A stretch of DNA of 64,000 nucleotides from RPQJ01 sp963706535 (GTDB lineage Bacteria > Pseudomonadota > Gammaproteobacteria > Steroidobacterales > Steroidobacteraceae). Shown here piece after piece: positions 8,235 through 16,458 of this stretch (positions are counted from its first letter, which is position 1; the number at the start of each line of letters is the position of its first letter). The position numbers were made by a program, and so were the translations under genes. The notes beneath the pieces were generated by a model, which searched no databases, was not told the DNA's origin, and saw nothing but the letters and a program-made list of their open reading frames with translations. The stretch spans positions 186,001-250,000 of the forward strand of contig CAVPMU010000015.1 in assembly GCA_963706535.1 (NCBI GenBank), in the 5' to 3' direction.

Positions 8235-8324
8235 TCAATGACTAATGATCAGCGGTTAGTGAAGAGTCGGAACGGCCGGCGCGCCGGCCTCCGCACTAAC
8301 CGCTAGTCATTGATCATTAGTCAC
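8231..8324. repeat. Heptamer-arm palindromic element (copy 1)
   Basis: Left arm 8231-8261 (units ATGACTA, ATGATCA, GCGGTTA), then GTGAAGAG, a perfect GC palindrome GGCCGGCGCGCCGGCC in the centre, then right arm 8294-8324. The right arm's reverse complement has the same ending but the two outer heptamers swapped. It fills the gap between two convergent genes (hotdog protein and ubiB). The same framework recurs at seven other gaps in this window. Confidence 0.85.
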
Positions 8325-8335
8325 TGGCTTCGTTG

Positions 8336-9973
8336 CTATCTGGCTACCACGAGCGCCAGCAATCCGGCTGCGCAGAGCGCCGCGCCGGGCCACGGCGAGG
8401 CGCCGAGCGCGAGCCAGACGATGCCGCCGAGCAGCGTGGCGGCGGCGACGATCGTCGCGTCGCGCCTGCGGGCGCTCGCGCGAATCTCCTGCCGCAGCTC
8501 GTCGATGCCGCCCTGCTCGACCTTGAGACGGAACTTGCCCTCGGAGGCCTGCTGCACGGCCTGCTGCAGGATCTGAGGCAGCATGCGGAACGCTTCGCTC
8601 ACATCCGGCAGCTGGCGGCGCAGCTGCCGGGCGAGCGTGCGGCCGCTCAGCCGGTCGGCAGCCCACTCGCGCAGCAGCGGCTGCGCGGTCTTCCACAGGT
8701 CGAGCTCCGGATAGAGCTGGCGGCCGAGTCCCTCGATCTGCAGCAGCGTCTTCTGCAGCAGGATCAGCTGTGGCTGAACCTTCATCTGGAAGCGGCGGGC
8801 CGTCTCGAAGAGCCGCAGCAGCACCTGCCCGAACGAGATCTCCGACAGGGGCTTGTTGAAGATCGGCTCGCAGACCGTGCGCACCGCCGCCTCGAGTTCG
8901 TCCACGCGCGTGTCGGCCGGCACCCAGCCCGAGTCGACGTGCAGCTGCGCGATGCGGTGGTAGTCGCGGTCGAAGAACGCCAGGAAGTTCTCCGCGAGGT
9001 AGTGCTGGTCGCGCGCGTCGAGCGTGCCGACGATGCCGAAGTCCACCGCGCAGTACTTCGGGTGCTCCGGGTCGTCGGTCTGGATGAAGATGTTGCCGGG
9101 ATGCATGTCGGCGTGGAAGAAGTTGTGCCGCAGCATCTGGGTGAAGAAGATCTTCACGCCGTTCTCGGCGAGGCGCTGGATGTTGGTGCCGCGCCGGCGC
9201 AGCTCGTCGAGGTCGGTCACGAGCGCGCCGTAGATGCGCTCCATGACCATCGCCTCGGGGCGGCAGTAGTCCCAGTACACGGCGGGCACGTGCAGCAGGT
9301 CGGAACCGGCGAAATTGCGCCCGAGCTGTGCGGCGTTGGCCGCCTCGCGCATCAGGTCGAGCTCGTCGAGGATGGTCTTCTCGTACTCCTGCACGACCTC
9401 GACGGGACGCAGGCGATGGCCCTCGCGCGAGTAGTCGAGCGCGAGCTTCGCGAGCACGTACATCACCTCGATGTCGCGCTCGATTTTCTCGCGCACGCCC
9501 GGACGGACGACCTTGACGACCACGTCCTCGCCGGTGTGCAGTCGCGCCGCGTGCACCTGCGCGATCGTGGCGGCGGCGAGGCAGGTTTCGTCGAACTCCG
9601 CGAAGGTCTCCGCGACCGGGCGCCCGTGCGCCTTCTCGATGATCGCGCGCGCCTCGGCACCGGAGAACGGCGGCACGCGGTCCTGCAGCTTCGCGAGCTC
9701 GTCGGCGATGTCGGCGGGCAGCAGGTCGCGCCGCGTGGACAGCGCCTGCCCGAGCTTCATGAAGATGGGGCCGAGTTCCTCGAGCGCGAGGCGGATGCGC
9801 TCGCCGAGCGTGCCGCCCTTGCGCCGCTCGAACCACGTGGCGGGCGAGAGGTAGAAGACGTAGCGCAGCGGACGGAACAGGTGGGTATCGAGGATGAATT
9901 CGTCGAGCCCGTGCCGGACGAGCACGCGCTGGATCTGCAGCAGCCGGCCGATGACCCGCGGACGCATCGTCAC
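8336..9973 (-). CDS. ubiB: Ubiquinone biosynthesis accessory kinase-like protein UbiB
   Basis: 545 residues from a GTG overlapping the ubiJ stop (GTGA); an ATG two codons inside (9967) is an alternative. It shows the ABC1/UbiB atypical kinase features: the KxGQ motif (FMKLGQALSTRRDLLP), an A-rich nucleotide loop (AAATIAQVHAA), a VVKVVRPGV lysine, the HADMHPGNIF catalytic loop and VDFGIVG. The C-terminus carries one or two membrane helices. Family knowledge: UbiB supports late steps of ubiquinone synthesis as a membrane-bound ATPase. Last gene of the ubiE-ubiJ-ubiB run. Confidence 0.96.
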   Translation of the reverse strand: MTMRPRVIGRLLQIQRVLVRHGLDEFILDTHLFRPLRYVFYLSPATWFERRKGGTLGERIRLALEELGPIFMKLGQALSTRRDLLPADIADELAKLQDRVPPFSGAEARAIIEKAHGRPVAETFAEFDETCLAAATIAQVHAARLHTGEDVVVKVVRPGVREKIERDIEVMYVLAKLALDYSREGHRLRPVEVVQEYEKTILDELDLMREAANAAQLGRNFAGSDLLHVPAVYWDYCRPEAMVMERIYGALVTDLDELRRRGTNIQRLAENGVKIFFTQMLRHNFFHADMHPGNIFIQTDDPEHPKYCAVDFGIVGTLDARDQHYLAENFLAFFDRDYHRIAQLHVDSGWVPADTRVDELEAAVRTVCEPIFNKPLSEISFGQVLLRLFETARRFQMKVQPQLILLQKTLLQIEGLGRQLYPELDLWKTAQPLLREWAADRLSGRTLARQLRRQLPDVSEAFRMLPQILQQAVQQASEGKFRLKVEQGGIDELRQEIRASARRRDATIVAAATLLGGIVWLALGASPWPGAALCAAGLLALVVAR

Positions 9974-10557
9974 TTGCGCTCGAGGCGCTCGAGGCGCGCC
10001 TCGAGGCGCTCGGCGTCGTCCCGCAGCCGGTCCACGCCGGCGAGGAACTCCTCGACCTCGACTCGCGTCGGCAGGTCGCGGCCTTCCTCCTGCAGGTACT
10101 CCACTACGTTGGTCGCAAGCGATTCGGAGGCCTTGCGTCCCCAGTCGAGGAAGCCGCGGGCCACGTTCGCCACCCTGCGCGCCGCGACGTCGCCGACGAC
10201 GCGCGCGAGTTCCTCCTCGAAATCGGGTTGTGCCTGTGACAGCAGCTCGCGGAATTTCTGCGCGACCTCGGCGTCGCCCTCGATCCGCACGCCGCCGCCG
10301 CGCAGTGCGCCCCCGGCCTTCGGGCCCGCCAGCGACAGCAGCGCGACCGGCGTCCCGGTGAGGCTCGCGTCGGCGCCGCCATCGTGGCGCGGGGCGAGCG
10401 CGATGCGGCCACCCACGGCCTTGAAGTAGAACTCGAGTGGCGTGCCCTGCACGCTGAGCGACATCACGCGCCCGTCGAGCTGGCGGCAGAGCGCCTGCGC
10501 CCGGCGTGAATCGGCCACACCGCGGTTCAGGACGGACTCGAGGCGCTCGAGCAGCAT
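9970..10557 (-). CDS. ubiJ: Ubiquinone biosynthesis accessory factor UbiJ (SCP2 domain)
   Basis: 195 residues. The N-terminal SCP2-like lipid-binding domain (about 25-120: GRVMSLSVQGTPLEFYF..., LAGPKAGGALRGGGVRIEGD) is followed by a C-terminal coiled coil ending in RLEARLERLERK. In E. coli UbiJ organises the soluble Ubi complex with UbiK. Position between ubiE and ubiB, with 1-4 bp junctions on both sides, supports the assignment. Confidence 0.93.
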   Translation of the reverse strand: MLLERLESVLNRGVADSRRAQALCRQLDGRVMSLSVQGTPLEFYFKAVGGRIALAPRHDGGADASLTGTPVALLSLAGPKAGGALRGGGVRIEGDAEVAQKFRELLSQAQPDFEEELARVVGDVAARRVANVARGFLDWGRKASESLATNVVEYLQEEGRDLPTRVEVEEFLAGVDRLRDDAERLEARLERLERK

Positions 10558-10558
10558 G

Positions 10559-11339
10559 TCAGTAACGGAAGCCCTTGTGCAGCGCCACGATGCCGCCGCT
10601 CAGGTTGTGGTGGCGGCAGTCCTCGAGCCCGGCGTCGCGCATCATGTCGAGCAGCGTCTGCTGGTCGGGGAAGCGGCGGATGGACTCGGCGAGATAGCGG
10701 TAGCTGTCGGCGTCGCCGGCCACGCGACTGCCGAGCCAGGGCAGCACGCTGAAGGAATACACGTCGTAGATCGGCTTCAGCCCGGGCAGCACGGGCTTCG
10801 AGAACTCCAGCACCAGCAGCCTGCCGCCCGGGCGCAGCACCCGCCGCATGGAAGCCAGGGCCGCGGGCTTGTCGGTGACGTTGCGCAGACCGAAGCCGAT
10901 GGTCACGCAGTCGAAGCTCTCGTCCTCGAACGGCAGGCACTCGGCGTTGGCGAGCGAGAAGCGCACGTTGCGCATCAGCCCGCGATCGAGCAACCGGTTG
11001 CGCCCGACCTCGAGCATCGCGGCATTGATGTCCGACAGCACCACCAGGCCGCGCTCGCCCACCTGCTTCGCCATGCCGGCCGCGAGGTCGCCCGTGCCGC
11101 CCGCGACGTTCGAGCGCCGCCTGCCCGGGCCGCAGCCCGGTCTGGGACAGGGTGAACCGCTTCCACAGGCGATGGACGCCGGCCGACATCAGGTCGTTCA
11201 TCAGGTCGTACTTGTCCGCCACGGACTCGAAGACCTCGCGCACGCGCCGGGCCTTCTGCTCGCGGGGGACCTGCTGGTAGCCGAAATCCACCGAGGCTCC
11301 GGGGGGCGTGCTCGGCGTCTTGGGGGCGTTCTCGCTCAT
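10559..11339 (-). pseudogene. ubiE: ubiE methyltransferase with a 1-bp frameshift
   Basis: The demethylmenaquinone / 2-methoxy-6-polyprenyl-benzoquinol C-methyltransferase is split in two frames. From ATG 11339 it reads MSENAPKTPSTPPG...YDLMNDLMSAGVHRLWKRF...LRPGQAAL, then shifts. Downstream it continues as GMAKQVGERGLVVLSDINAAML...VALHKGFRY to 10559. Removing one T from the TT at 11109-11110 restores DVAGGTGDLAAGMA, the SAM-binding motif I. All other UbiE motifs are intact. Because UbiE is normally essential for ubiquinone, an assembly or sequencing error is at least as likely as a true lesion; no slippery sequence for programmed shifting is seen. Confidence 0.9.
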
Positions 11340-11361
11340 GGGAACCCCCATTCTACGCGGC

Positions 11362-11754
11362 TCAGGCCTTGTGGTGCCTCGGTTTGGAGGGCACCGGCGT
11401 CGGATAGGGGAGCCCGAGCTTCGCCAGGCGGTCGAGGTAGTTCTGCCACTTCTCCGCGTGGGTGAGGCCGAGCTCGCGGAGGTACTCCCAGGTGTAGAGG
11501 CCCGAGTCGTGGCCGTCGTCGAACACGAGCTTCACCGCGTAGTTGCCTACCGGTTCGACCTGCCGGATCCCGACCTCGTGCTTGCCGACCTGCAGCGTCT
11601 CCTGCCCCGGCCCATGGCCGCGGACCTCGGCAGACGGCGAACAGACGCGCAGGTACTCGAACGACAGCTCGAACCGCGAGCCGTCGTCGTAGGCGACCTC
11701 GAGCACCCGCGAGCGGGTGCGCAGCTTGATCTCGGTGGGTCGTGGCTCGGCCAT
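11362..11754 (-). CDS. DUF971 family protein
   Basis: 130 residues. Matches DUF971 (gamma-butyrobetaine hydroxylase N-terminal-like): PTEIKLRTRSRVLEVAYDDG, FEYLRVCSPSAEVRGHG, YAVKLVFDDGHDSGLYTWEYLREL. Standalone DUF971 proteins are common next to hslVU or ubi genes in proteobacteria and resemble iron-sulfur assembly factors. No biochemical role can be assigned from sequence. It lies between hslU and ubiE on the same strand, probably in the same transcript. Confidence 0.88.
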   Translation of the reverse strand: MAEPRPTEIKLRTRSRVLEVAYDDGSRFELSFEYLRVCSPSAEVRGHGPGQETLQVGKHEVGIRQVEPVGNYAVKLVFDDGHDSGLYTWEYLRELGLTHAEKWQNYLDRLAKLGLPYPTPVPSKPRHHKA

Positions 11755-11778
11755 GGCGTGATTCCGGGGGTGCCTGCG

Positions 11779-13113
11779 TCAGAGGATATAACGTGCGAGG
11801 TCCTGGTCGCGCGCCAGCTCCCCGAGGTGGCGGTCGACATAGGCCGCGTCGATCAGGACGTTGGTGCCGGAGCGGTCGGAGGCCTCGTAGGAAACGCCCT
11901 CGAGCAGCCGCTCCATTACGGTGTGCAGCCGGCGCGCACCGATGTTCTCCGTGCGCTGGTTCACGTCGAAGGCCACTTCGGCGAGGCGCTTCACGCCCTC
12001 GGCCGCGAACTCGATCGTCACGCCCTCGGTGGCGAGCAGCGCGGCGTACTGCGTGCAGAGCGACGCGTCCGGCTCGGTGAGGATGCGCACGAAGTCCTCC
12101 ACGCCGAGCGCGTCGAGTTCGACGCGGATCGGCAGGCGGCCCTGCAGCTCGGGGATCAGGTCCGACGGCTTCGACATGTGGAAGGCGCCGGACGCGATGA
12201 ACAGCACGTGGTCGGTCTTCACCATGCCGTACTTGGTGTTGACCGTGCAGCCCTCGACGAGCGGCAGCAGGTCGCGCTGCACGCCTTCGCGCGACACGTC
12301 GGCGCCGGCGGTCTCCTGGCGGCGCGCGATCTTGTCGATCTCGTCGATGAACACGATGCCGTTCTGCTCGGCGTTGCGGAGCGCCTGGATCTTGAGCTCG
12401 TCCTCGTTCACGAGCTTCGCCGCTTCTTCCTCGGTGAGCAGCTTGAAGGCCTCGCGCACCTTGAGCTTGCGCGCATGCGTCCGGTTGCCCCCGAGGCTCG
12501 AGAACAGGCCCCCCAGCTGCTGCGAGAGTTCCTCCATGCCGGGCGGGGCCATGATCTCCACGCCCGTCGGCAGGGCGCGCAGCTCGACCTCGATCTCGCG
12601 GTCGTCGAGCTGGCCCTCGCGCAGCATCTTGCGGAAGCGCTGGCGCGTATCGCCGTCGCGCGGCGACTCGGGCTCGGCGCCGAAGCCCACGGCGCGTGGC
12701 CGCGGCAGCAGCGCGTCGAGCACCCGCTCCTCCGCGGCGTCCATGGCGCGGTGCTGCACCTTCCCCACCTCCTGCTCGCGCGTCATCTTCACGGCGACGT
12801 CGACGAGGTCCTTGACGATGGAGTCCACCTCGCGGCCGACGTAGCCCACCTCGGTGAACTTCGTGGCCTCGACCTTGACGAACGGGGCGCCCGCGAGCCG
12901 CGCCAGCCGGCGCGCGATCTCGGTCTTGCCGACGCCCGTGGGTCCGATCATGAGGATGTTCTTCGGCGTGATCTCGGCGCGCAGCCGCTCGTCGACCTGC
13001 ATGCGCCGCCAGCGGTTGCGCAGCGCGATGGCGACCGCGCGCTTGGCGGCGGCCTGCCCGACGATGTGCTTGTCGAGTTCCTGGACGATCTCGCGGGGAG
13101 TCATGGAAGACAT
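11779..13113 (-). CDS. hslU: HslU, ATPase subunit of the HslUV protease
   Basis: 444 residues, standard length. AAA+ Walker A GPTGVGKTEIARRLA (about residue 58), the I-domain, Walker B GIVFIDEIDKIA (about 250), sensor residues, and the C-terminal ARYIL tail that inserts into HslV. It unfolds substrates and feeds them to HslV. The ATG at 13113 is used; another in frame is three codons inside. There is no Shine-Dalgarno: the region just upstream is a heptamer repeat element ending a few bases before the start. HslV is encoded immediately upstream. Confidence 0.97.
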   Translation of the reverse strand: MSSMTPREIVQELDKHIVGQAAAKRAVAIALRNRWRRMQVDERLRAEITPKNILMIGPTGVGKTEIARRLARLAGAPFVKVEATKFTEVGYVGREVDSIVKDLVDVAVKMTREQEVGKVQHRAMDAAEERVLDALLPRPRAVGFGAEPESPRDGDTRQRFRKMLREGQLDDREIEVELRALPTGVEIMAPPGMEELSQQLGGLFSSLGGNRTHARKLKVREAFKLLTEEEAAKLVNEDELKIQALRNAEQNGIVFIDEIDKIARRQETAGADVSREGVQRDLLPLVEGCTVNTKYGMVKTDHVLFIASGAFHMSKPSDLIPELQGRLPIRVELDALGVEDFVRILTEPDASLCTQYAALLATEGVTIEFAAEGVKRLAEVAFDVNQRTENIGARRLHTVMERLLEGVSYEASDRSGTNVLIDAAYVDRHLGELARDQDLARYIL

Positions 13114-13118
13114 GGGAA

Positions 13119-13267
13119 AGCGGATAGTGTGTAGCGGATAGCGGATAGTGAAGAGGAAGAAAGGGGGTGGTGACTAGGGGGTAGGGGGTAGTGGGAAGAA
13201 GGGCGCGACGCGCCCTCCGACTCTTACGCTATCCCCTATCCCCTATCCCCTAGTCACTACCCCCTTT
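13119..13267. repeat. Heptamer-arm palindromic element (copy 2), between hslV and hslU
   Basis: Left part has GCGGATA units (about 13120-13147) followed by GTGAAGAG and an inner block with GGGGGTA units. The centre is a GC palindrome (GGGCGCGACGCGCCC, 13201-13215). The right part is TCTTACGC, three TATCCCC units and CTAGTCACTACCCCC. The right end runs into the last codons of hslV: its TAG stop and the terminal GGSD residues are encoded by the element. It occupies the entire hslV-hslU gap. Confidence 0.83.
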
Positions 13268-13807
13268 CCCCAGGGTCTCGATCGTCACGTTGCGGTTGGT
13301 GTAGATGCAGATGTCCGCCGCGATCCCGAGCGCTTTCTCGACGATGGAACGTGCGTCGAGGTCGGTGTTGGCGAGCAGCGCATGGGCCGCGGCCTGCGCG
13401 AACGGGCCGCCGGAGCCGACCGCCATAAGGTCGTGCTCGGGCTCGATCACGTCGCCGTTGCCGGAGACGATGAACGAGTGGCTTGCGTCGGCTACGCACA
13501 GCAGCGCCTCGAGGCGGCGCAGGCTGCGGTCGCTGCGCCAGTCCTTGGCGAGCTCGATCGCCGCGCGGGTCAGGTTGCCGTACTGCTGCAGCTTGGCCTC
13601 GAAGCGCTCGAAGAGCGTGAAGGCATCGGCCGTGCCGCCGGCGAACCCGGCGATCACGTTGCCCTCGTGCAGGCGGCGCACCTTGCGCGCATTGCCCTTC
13701 ATCACGGTGTTGCCGAGCGTCACCTGCCCGTCGCCGCCCATGGCGACGAGGCCGTTGCGGCGTACGCAGAGGATGGTGGTGCCGTGGGGATCGAAGGTGG
13801 AAGACAT
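13250..13807 (-). CDS. hslV: HslV, peptidase subunit of the HslUV protease
   Basis: 185 residues. The proteasome-beta-like core starts at TTILCVRRNGLVAMGGDGQVTLGNTVMKGN. In E. coli the nucleophile Thr directly follows Met1; here it is residue 10, preceded by MSSTFDPHG, so a short propeptide must be removed. Xanthomonad HslV proteins carry similar extensions. Lys33-type and GSGG (VGSGGPFA) active-site positions are present. The C-terminal residues GGSD and the stop codon derive from a repeat element. Forms a dodecamer capped by HslU. Confidence 0.95.
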   Translation of the reverse strand: MSSTFDPHGTTILCVRRNGLVAMGGDGQVTLGNTVMKGNARKVRRLHEGNVIAGFAGGTADAFTLFERFEAKLQQYGNLTRAAIELAKDWRSDRSLRRLEALLCVADASHSFIVSGNGDVIEPEHDLMAVGSGGPFAQAAAHALLANTDLDARSIVEKALGIAADICIYTNRNVTIETLGKGGSD

Positions 13808-13811
13808 GGGG

Positions 13812-13968
13812 AAGGCTGAGGGCTGTGGGCTGTGGGCTGAGGGGAGAAAGGCTGTAGGCTGAGGGCTGTGGGTAGGAAGAGAGGTGGCCCCTCTTACCCA
13901 CAGCCCACAGCCCACAGCCTACAGCCTACAGCCTACAGCCTACAGCCTACAGCCCACAGCCTACAGCC
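13812..13968. repeat. Heptamer-arm palindromic element (copy 3), TACAGCC/CACAGCC type, between xerC and hslV
   Basis: Left half contains GGCTGAG, GGCTGTG and GGCTGTA units, ending GGTAGGAAGAG. The centre is short (AGGTGGCCCCT). The right half is CTCTTACC followed by ten exact 7-bp units from 13899 to 13968 (CACAGCC x3, TACAGCC x5, CACAGCC, TACAGCC). The framework GAAGAG...CTCTT matches the other copies although the unit sequence is different. The xerC stop codon TAG (13961-13963) lies inside the last units. Confidence 0.85.
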
Positions 13969-14866
13969 CTTTCCGTTTCGCTCTCGGATGCGCTGCGTCG
14001 TATATCCGGGCGAGGTGCTGGAAATCAAGGTGAGTGTAGACCTGCGTGGTGCTGATGTTGGCGTGGCCGAGCAGTTCCTGCACGGCGCGCAGGTCGCCCG
14101 ACGACTCGAGCAGGTGCGACGCGAACGAGTGCCGGAACATGTGCGGATGCACGTGCTCGGGCAGGCCCTGCAGCCGCGCCCAGCGGGCGATGCGCCGCTG
14201 CACGATGCGCGGTCCGAGCCGCCGTCCGTTCACTCCCACGAAGACCGCCGCCTCCTCGATCGACGCCATGGTTGCGCGCTCGCGCAGCCAGCGCGACAGG
14301 GCCTCGGCGGCCTCGCGCCCGACCGGGACGATCCGCGTCTTGCGGCCCTTGCCCGTCACGCGCACCGTGCGATCGCGCAGGTCGAGGTCGACGAGGTCGA
14401 GGCCGAGGAGCTCCGACAGGCGCAGGCCCGAGGAATAGAACAACTCCATGATGGCCTTGTCGCGCAGGCCGAGGCGGTCGTCGGCACGGAACTCGAGCAG
14501 GCGCGCCATGGTGTCGGCGTCCAGGGTCGTCGGCAGGCGCTTGCGGGCCTTGGGCGCCGGCACGTCGGCCGCGGGGTCGTGCGTCACTTCGCCCTCGCGG
14601 GCGAGGTATCGGAACAGGCTGCGGATCGCGGACAGCCGCCGTTGCACGCTGCGGGGCGCGAGCCCGCGGCGATGCGATTGGGCGGCGAAGCTGCGCACGT
14701 GCTGGGTGTCGAGGCGGCTCCAGTCGTCGATGCCTCGTGCCGCGCAGTACTCGAGCAGCGCGGCGAGATCGCGGGAATAGGCGGACTCCGTGTGCGGCGA
14801 CAGGCGCCGCTCGACTCGCAGGCTCTGCAGGAACCGGGTGACCCCGCCCGCGAGCGCCTCGCTCAT
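13961..14866 (-). CDS. xerC: Tyrosine recombinase XerC
   Basis: 301 residues. N-terminal SAM-like core-binding domain (about 5-95) and C-terminal catalytic domain. Visible catalytic residues: Arg in SGLRLSELLGL, Lys in VTGKGRKTR, HxxRH in HPHMFRHSFASHLLE, His in LGHANISTTQ and the Tyr in QVYTHLDF. It resolves chromosome dimers at dif together with XerD. Starts with ATG overlapping the DUF484 stop (ATGA). Its C-terminal codons end in a repeat element. The order dapF-DUF484-xerC is typical of gammaproteobacteria. Confidence 0.97.
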   Translation of the reverse strand: MSEALAGGVTRFLQSLRVERRLSPHTESAYSRDLAALLEYCAARGIDDWSRLDTQHVRSFAAQSHRRGLAPRSVQRRLSAIRSLFRYLAREGEVTHDPAADVPAPKARKRLPTTLDADTMARLLEFRADDRLGLRDKAIMELFYSSGLRLSELLGLDLVDLDLRDRTVRVTGKGRKTRIVPVGREAAEALSRWLRERATMASIEEAAVFVGVNGRRLGPRIVQRRIARWARLQGLPEHVHPHMFRHSFASHLLESSGDLRAVQELLGHANISTTQVYTHLDFQHLARIYDAAHPRAKRKGL

Positions 14867-15579
14867 GCGCTGCGGGCCGCGATCGCCTCGCTGACGAGGT
14901 CGCCGATGCGGACCAGGAAGTCCGTGCTCATCGTCGGGAGGTAGCGTTCCGTGTCGTGGCTCGCGATCGCGAGCAGGCCGAGCGACGCACGCTCGCCGAG
15001 CGGGATCAGGACCGTCGAACCCACCTGGCCGCCGTCCGCGCCGAAGAGGTAGTCGCGCTGCGTGTCGCGGATCTGACCGCTGCGCGGACGCGCCGATTCG
15101 AAGAAGCTCTCGAAGATCCGAAGTTCCGGGCTGCCCCGGGGCACCGCGCGCAGCTGGGACCCGAGGTGCGCCGACAGTCCCGGCAATCCCGGGTTCGTGA
15201 TCAGCAGCACCCAGCGTGACGCGCCGAAGTCCTCGCGCAGCGAGGTCTCGAGCGCGGTGATGGTGGAGGCGAGGTCGCGGGCCCGGAGCAGGCGGCGCGT
15301 GAGCCGGTGGACACGGTCGGTGATGGCGTCGTTCGCCCGCCCGTTCTCGATGAGCTCGTGCAGCTTCTGCTCGAGCGTCGCGTGCTTCTCGCGCAGCACC
15401 AGCACCTGCCGCTCGACCAGCGAGATCGCCGCATTGCCGCGCTGGTGGTGCGGCAGCTTCAGGCGCGCGAGCGCCCCCGGGTGGCGCTCGAAGAACTCGG
15501 GATGCGCGACGAGGTACTCGCCGATCTGCTCCTCGGTGAGTGCGCCGGGCTCGAGGCCGCGTACGGGTTGCTTGTTCAT
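14863..15579 (-). CDS. DUF484 family protein (GAF-like)
   Basis: 238 residues. Matches DUF484: VAHPEFFERHPGALARLKLPHHQRGNAAISLVERQVLVLREK near the N-terminus, a coiled coil, then a GAF-like domain (FGASRWVLLITN..., QVGSTVLIPLG..., LGLLAIASHDTERYLPTMSTDFL). Always found between dapF and xerC in many gammaproteobacteria; its role is unknown. Coupled to both neighbours by 4-bp ATGA overlaps. Confidence 0.92.
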   Translation of the reverse strand: MNKQPVRGLEPGALTEEQIGEYLVAHPEFFERHPGALARLKLPHHQRGNAAISLVERQVLVLREKHATLEQKLHELIENGRANDAITDRVHRLTRRLLRARDLASTITALETSLREDFGASRWVLLITNPGLPGLSAHLGSQLRAVPRGSPELRIFESFFESARPRSGQIRDTQRDYLFGADGGQVGSTVLIPLGERASLGLLAIASHDTERYLPTMSTDFLVRIGDLVSEAIAARSA

Positions 15580-16433
15580 GCCTCTCCTGCCGGCGCGAGG
15601 TCCGGAATGTCGACCTGGCCTTCGAAGGCCGTCTCGGCCGGACCGGTGAGCCATATCTGCTCGCCCGGGCCGGGCCACTGAACCACGAGTCGTCCGCCGG
15701 GCACGTCCACCCGGACTTCCTCGGCGAGCGGGCCGTGACGGCGGCCGACCGCCACCGCGGCGCAGGCACCCGTGCCGCAGGCCTGCGTCTCGCCGACGCC
15801 GCGCTCGAAGACCCTGAGTCGCACGTGGTCCGGCGCCAGGATCTCCAGGAACCCGACGTTCACCCGCCGCGGAAATCGCGGGTGATTCTCCATTGCGGGT
15901 CCGACGCTGTCCACCGGCGCCGCATCGACCGACCGCACGCGTATCACCGCATGCGGGTTGCCGATGGAGACCGCGCCGAACTCGACCGGTCCGTCGGGAA
16001 GCCCGAGCCGGTAACTCGCGGCCTCGCGGTCCGCCTCGAAGGGCAACGAGCGCGGGTCGAAATCGGGCACGCCCATCGCGACCGAGACGAGGCCGTCTGC
16101 GCGCAGGCGTGCGTCGACCCGACCGCCCGGGCTGTCCATCGACAAGGCGCGGTCACGGCGCGCGGCGCGCGATGCGACGAGGCGCGCGATGCAGCGCGCA
16201 CCGTTGCCGCACTGTTCGACCTCCGAGCCGTCGGCATTGAAGATCCGGTAGTAGACGTCGGTGCCGGGCTGGCGCGGCGGCGACAGCACCAGCGCCTGGT
16301 CGAAGCCGATGCCGGTGCGCCGGTCCGCGAGTCGGCGCAGCGTGGCGGGCGAGGGGCCCAGGTCGGGGGAGGGTGCGTCGAAGACGATGAAGTCGTTGCC
16401 GAGCCCATGCATCTTCGTGAACGACAAGCGCAT
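15576..16433 (-). CDS. dapF: Diaminopimelate epimerase DapF
   Basis: 285 residues. Converts LL- to meso-diaminopimelate for lysine and peptidoglycan. The two catalytic cysteines are in CGNGARC (about residue 79) and ACGTGACAA (about 225); MHGLGNDFIVFD opens the protein. It is the first gene of the dapF-DUF484-xerC run, started at ATG 16433. Confidence 0.97.
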   Translation of the reverse strand: MRLSFTKMHGLGNDFIVFDAPSPDLGPSPATLRRLADRRTGIGFDQALVLSPPRQPGTDVYYRIFNADGSEVEQCGNGARCIARLVASRAARRDRALSMDSPGGRVDARLRADGLVSVAMGVPDFDPRSLPFEADREAASYRLGLPDGPVEFGAVSIGNPHAVIRVRSVDAAPVDSVGPAMENHPRFPRRVNVGFLEILAPDHVRLRVFERGVGETQACGTGACAAVAVGRRHGPLAEEVRVDVPGGRLVVQWPGPGEQIWLTGPAETAFEGQVDIPDLAPAGEA

Positions 16434-16458
16434 GGTGCAAGGATAGCCGAATGCGGCT

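Noticed and set aside
11105..11112. Programmed ribosomal frameshifting in ubiE
   Set aside because: No slippery heptamer, stimulatory hairpin or internal Shine-Dalgarno is visible and other UbiE proteins do not use it; a simple insertion explains the data.
13899..13968. CRISPR-like look of the tandem repeats
   Set aside because: Units are 7 bp without spacers and are inverted across a centre; no cas genes are present.
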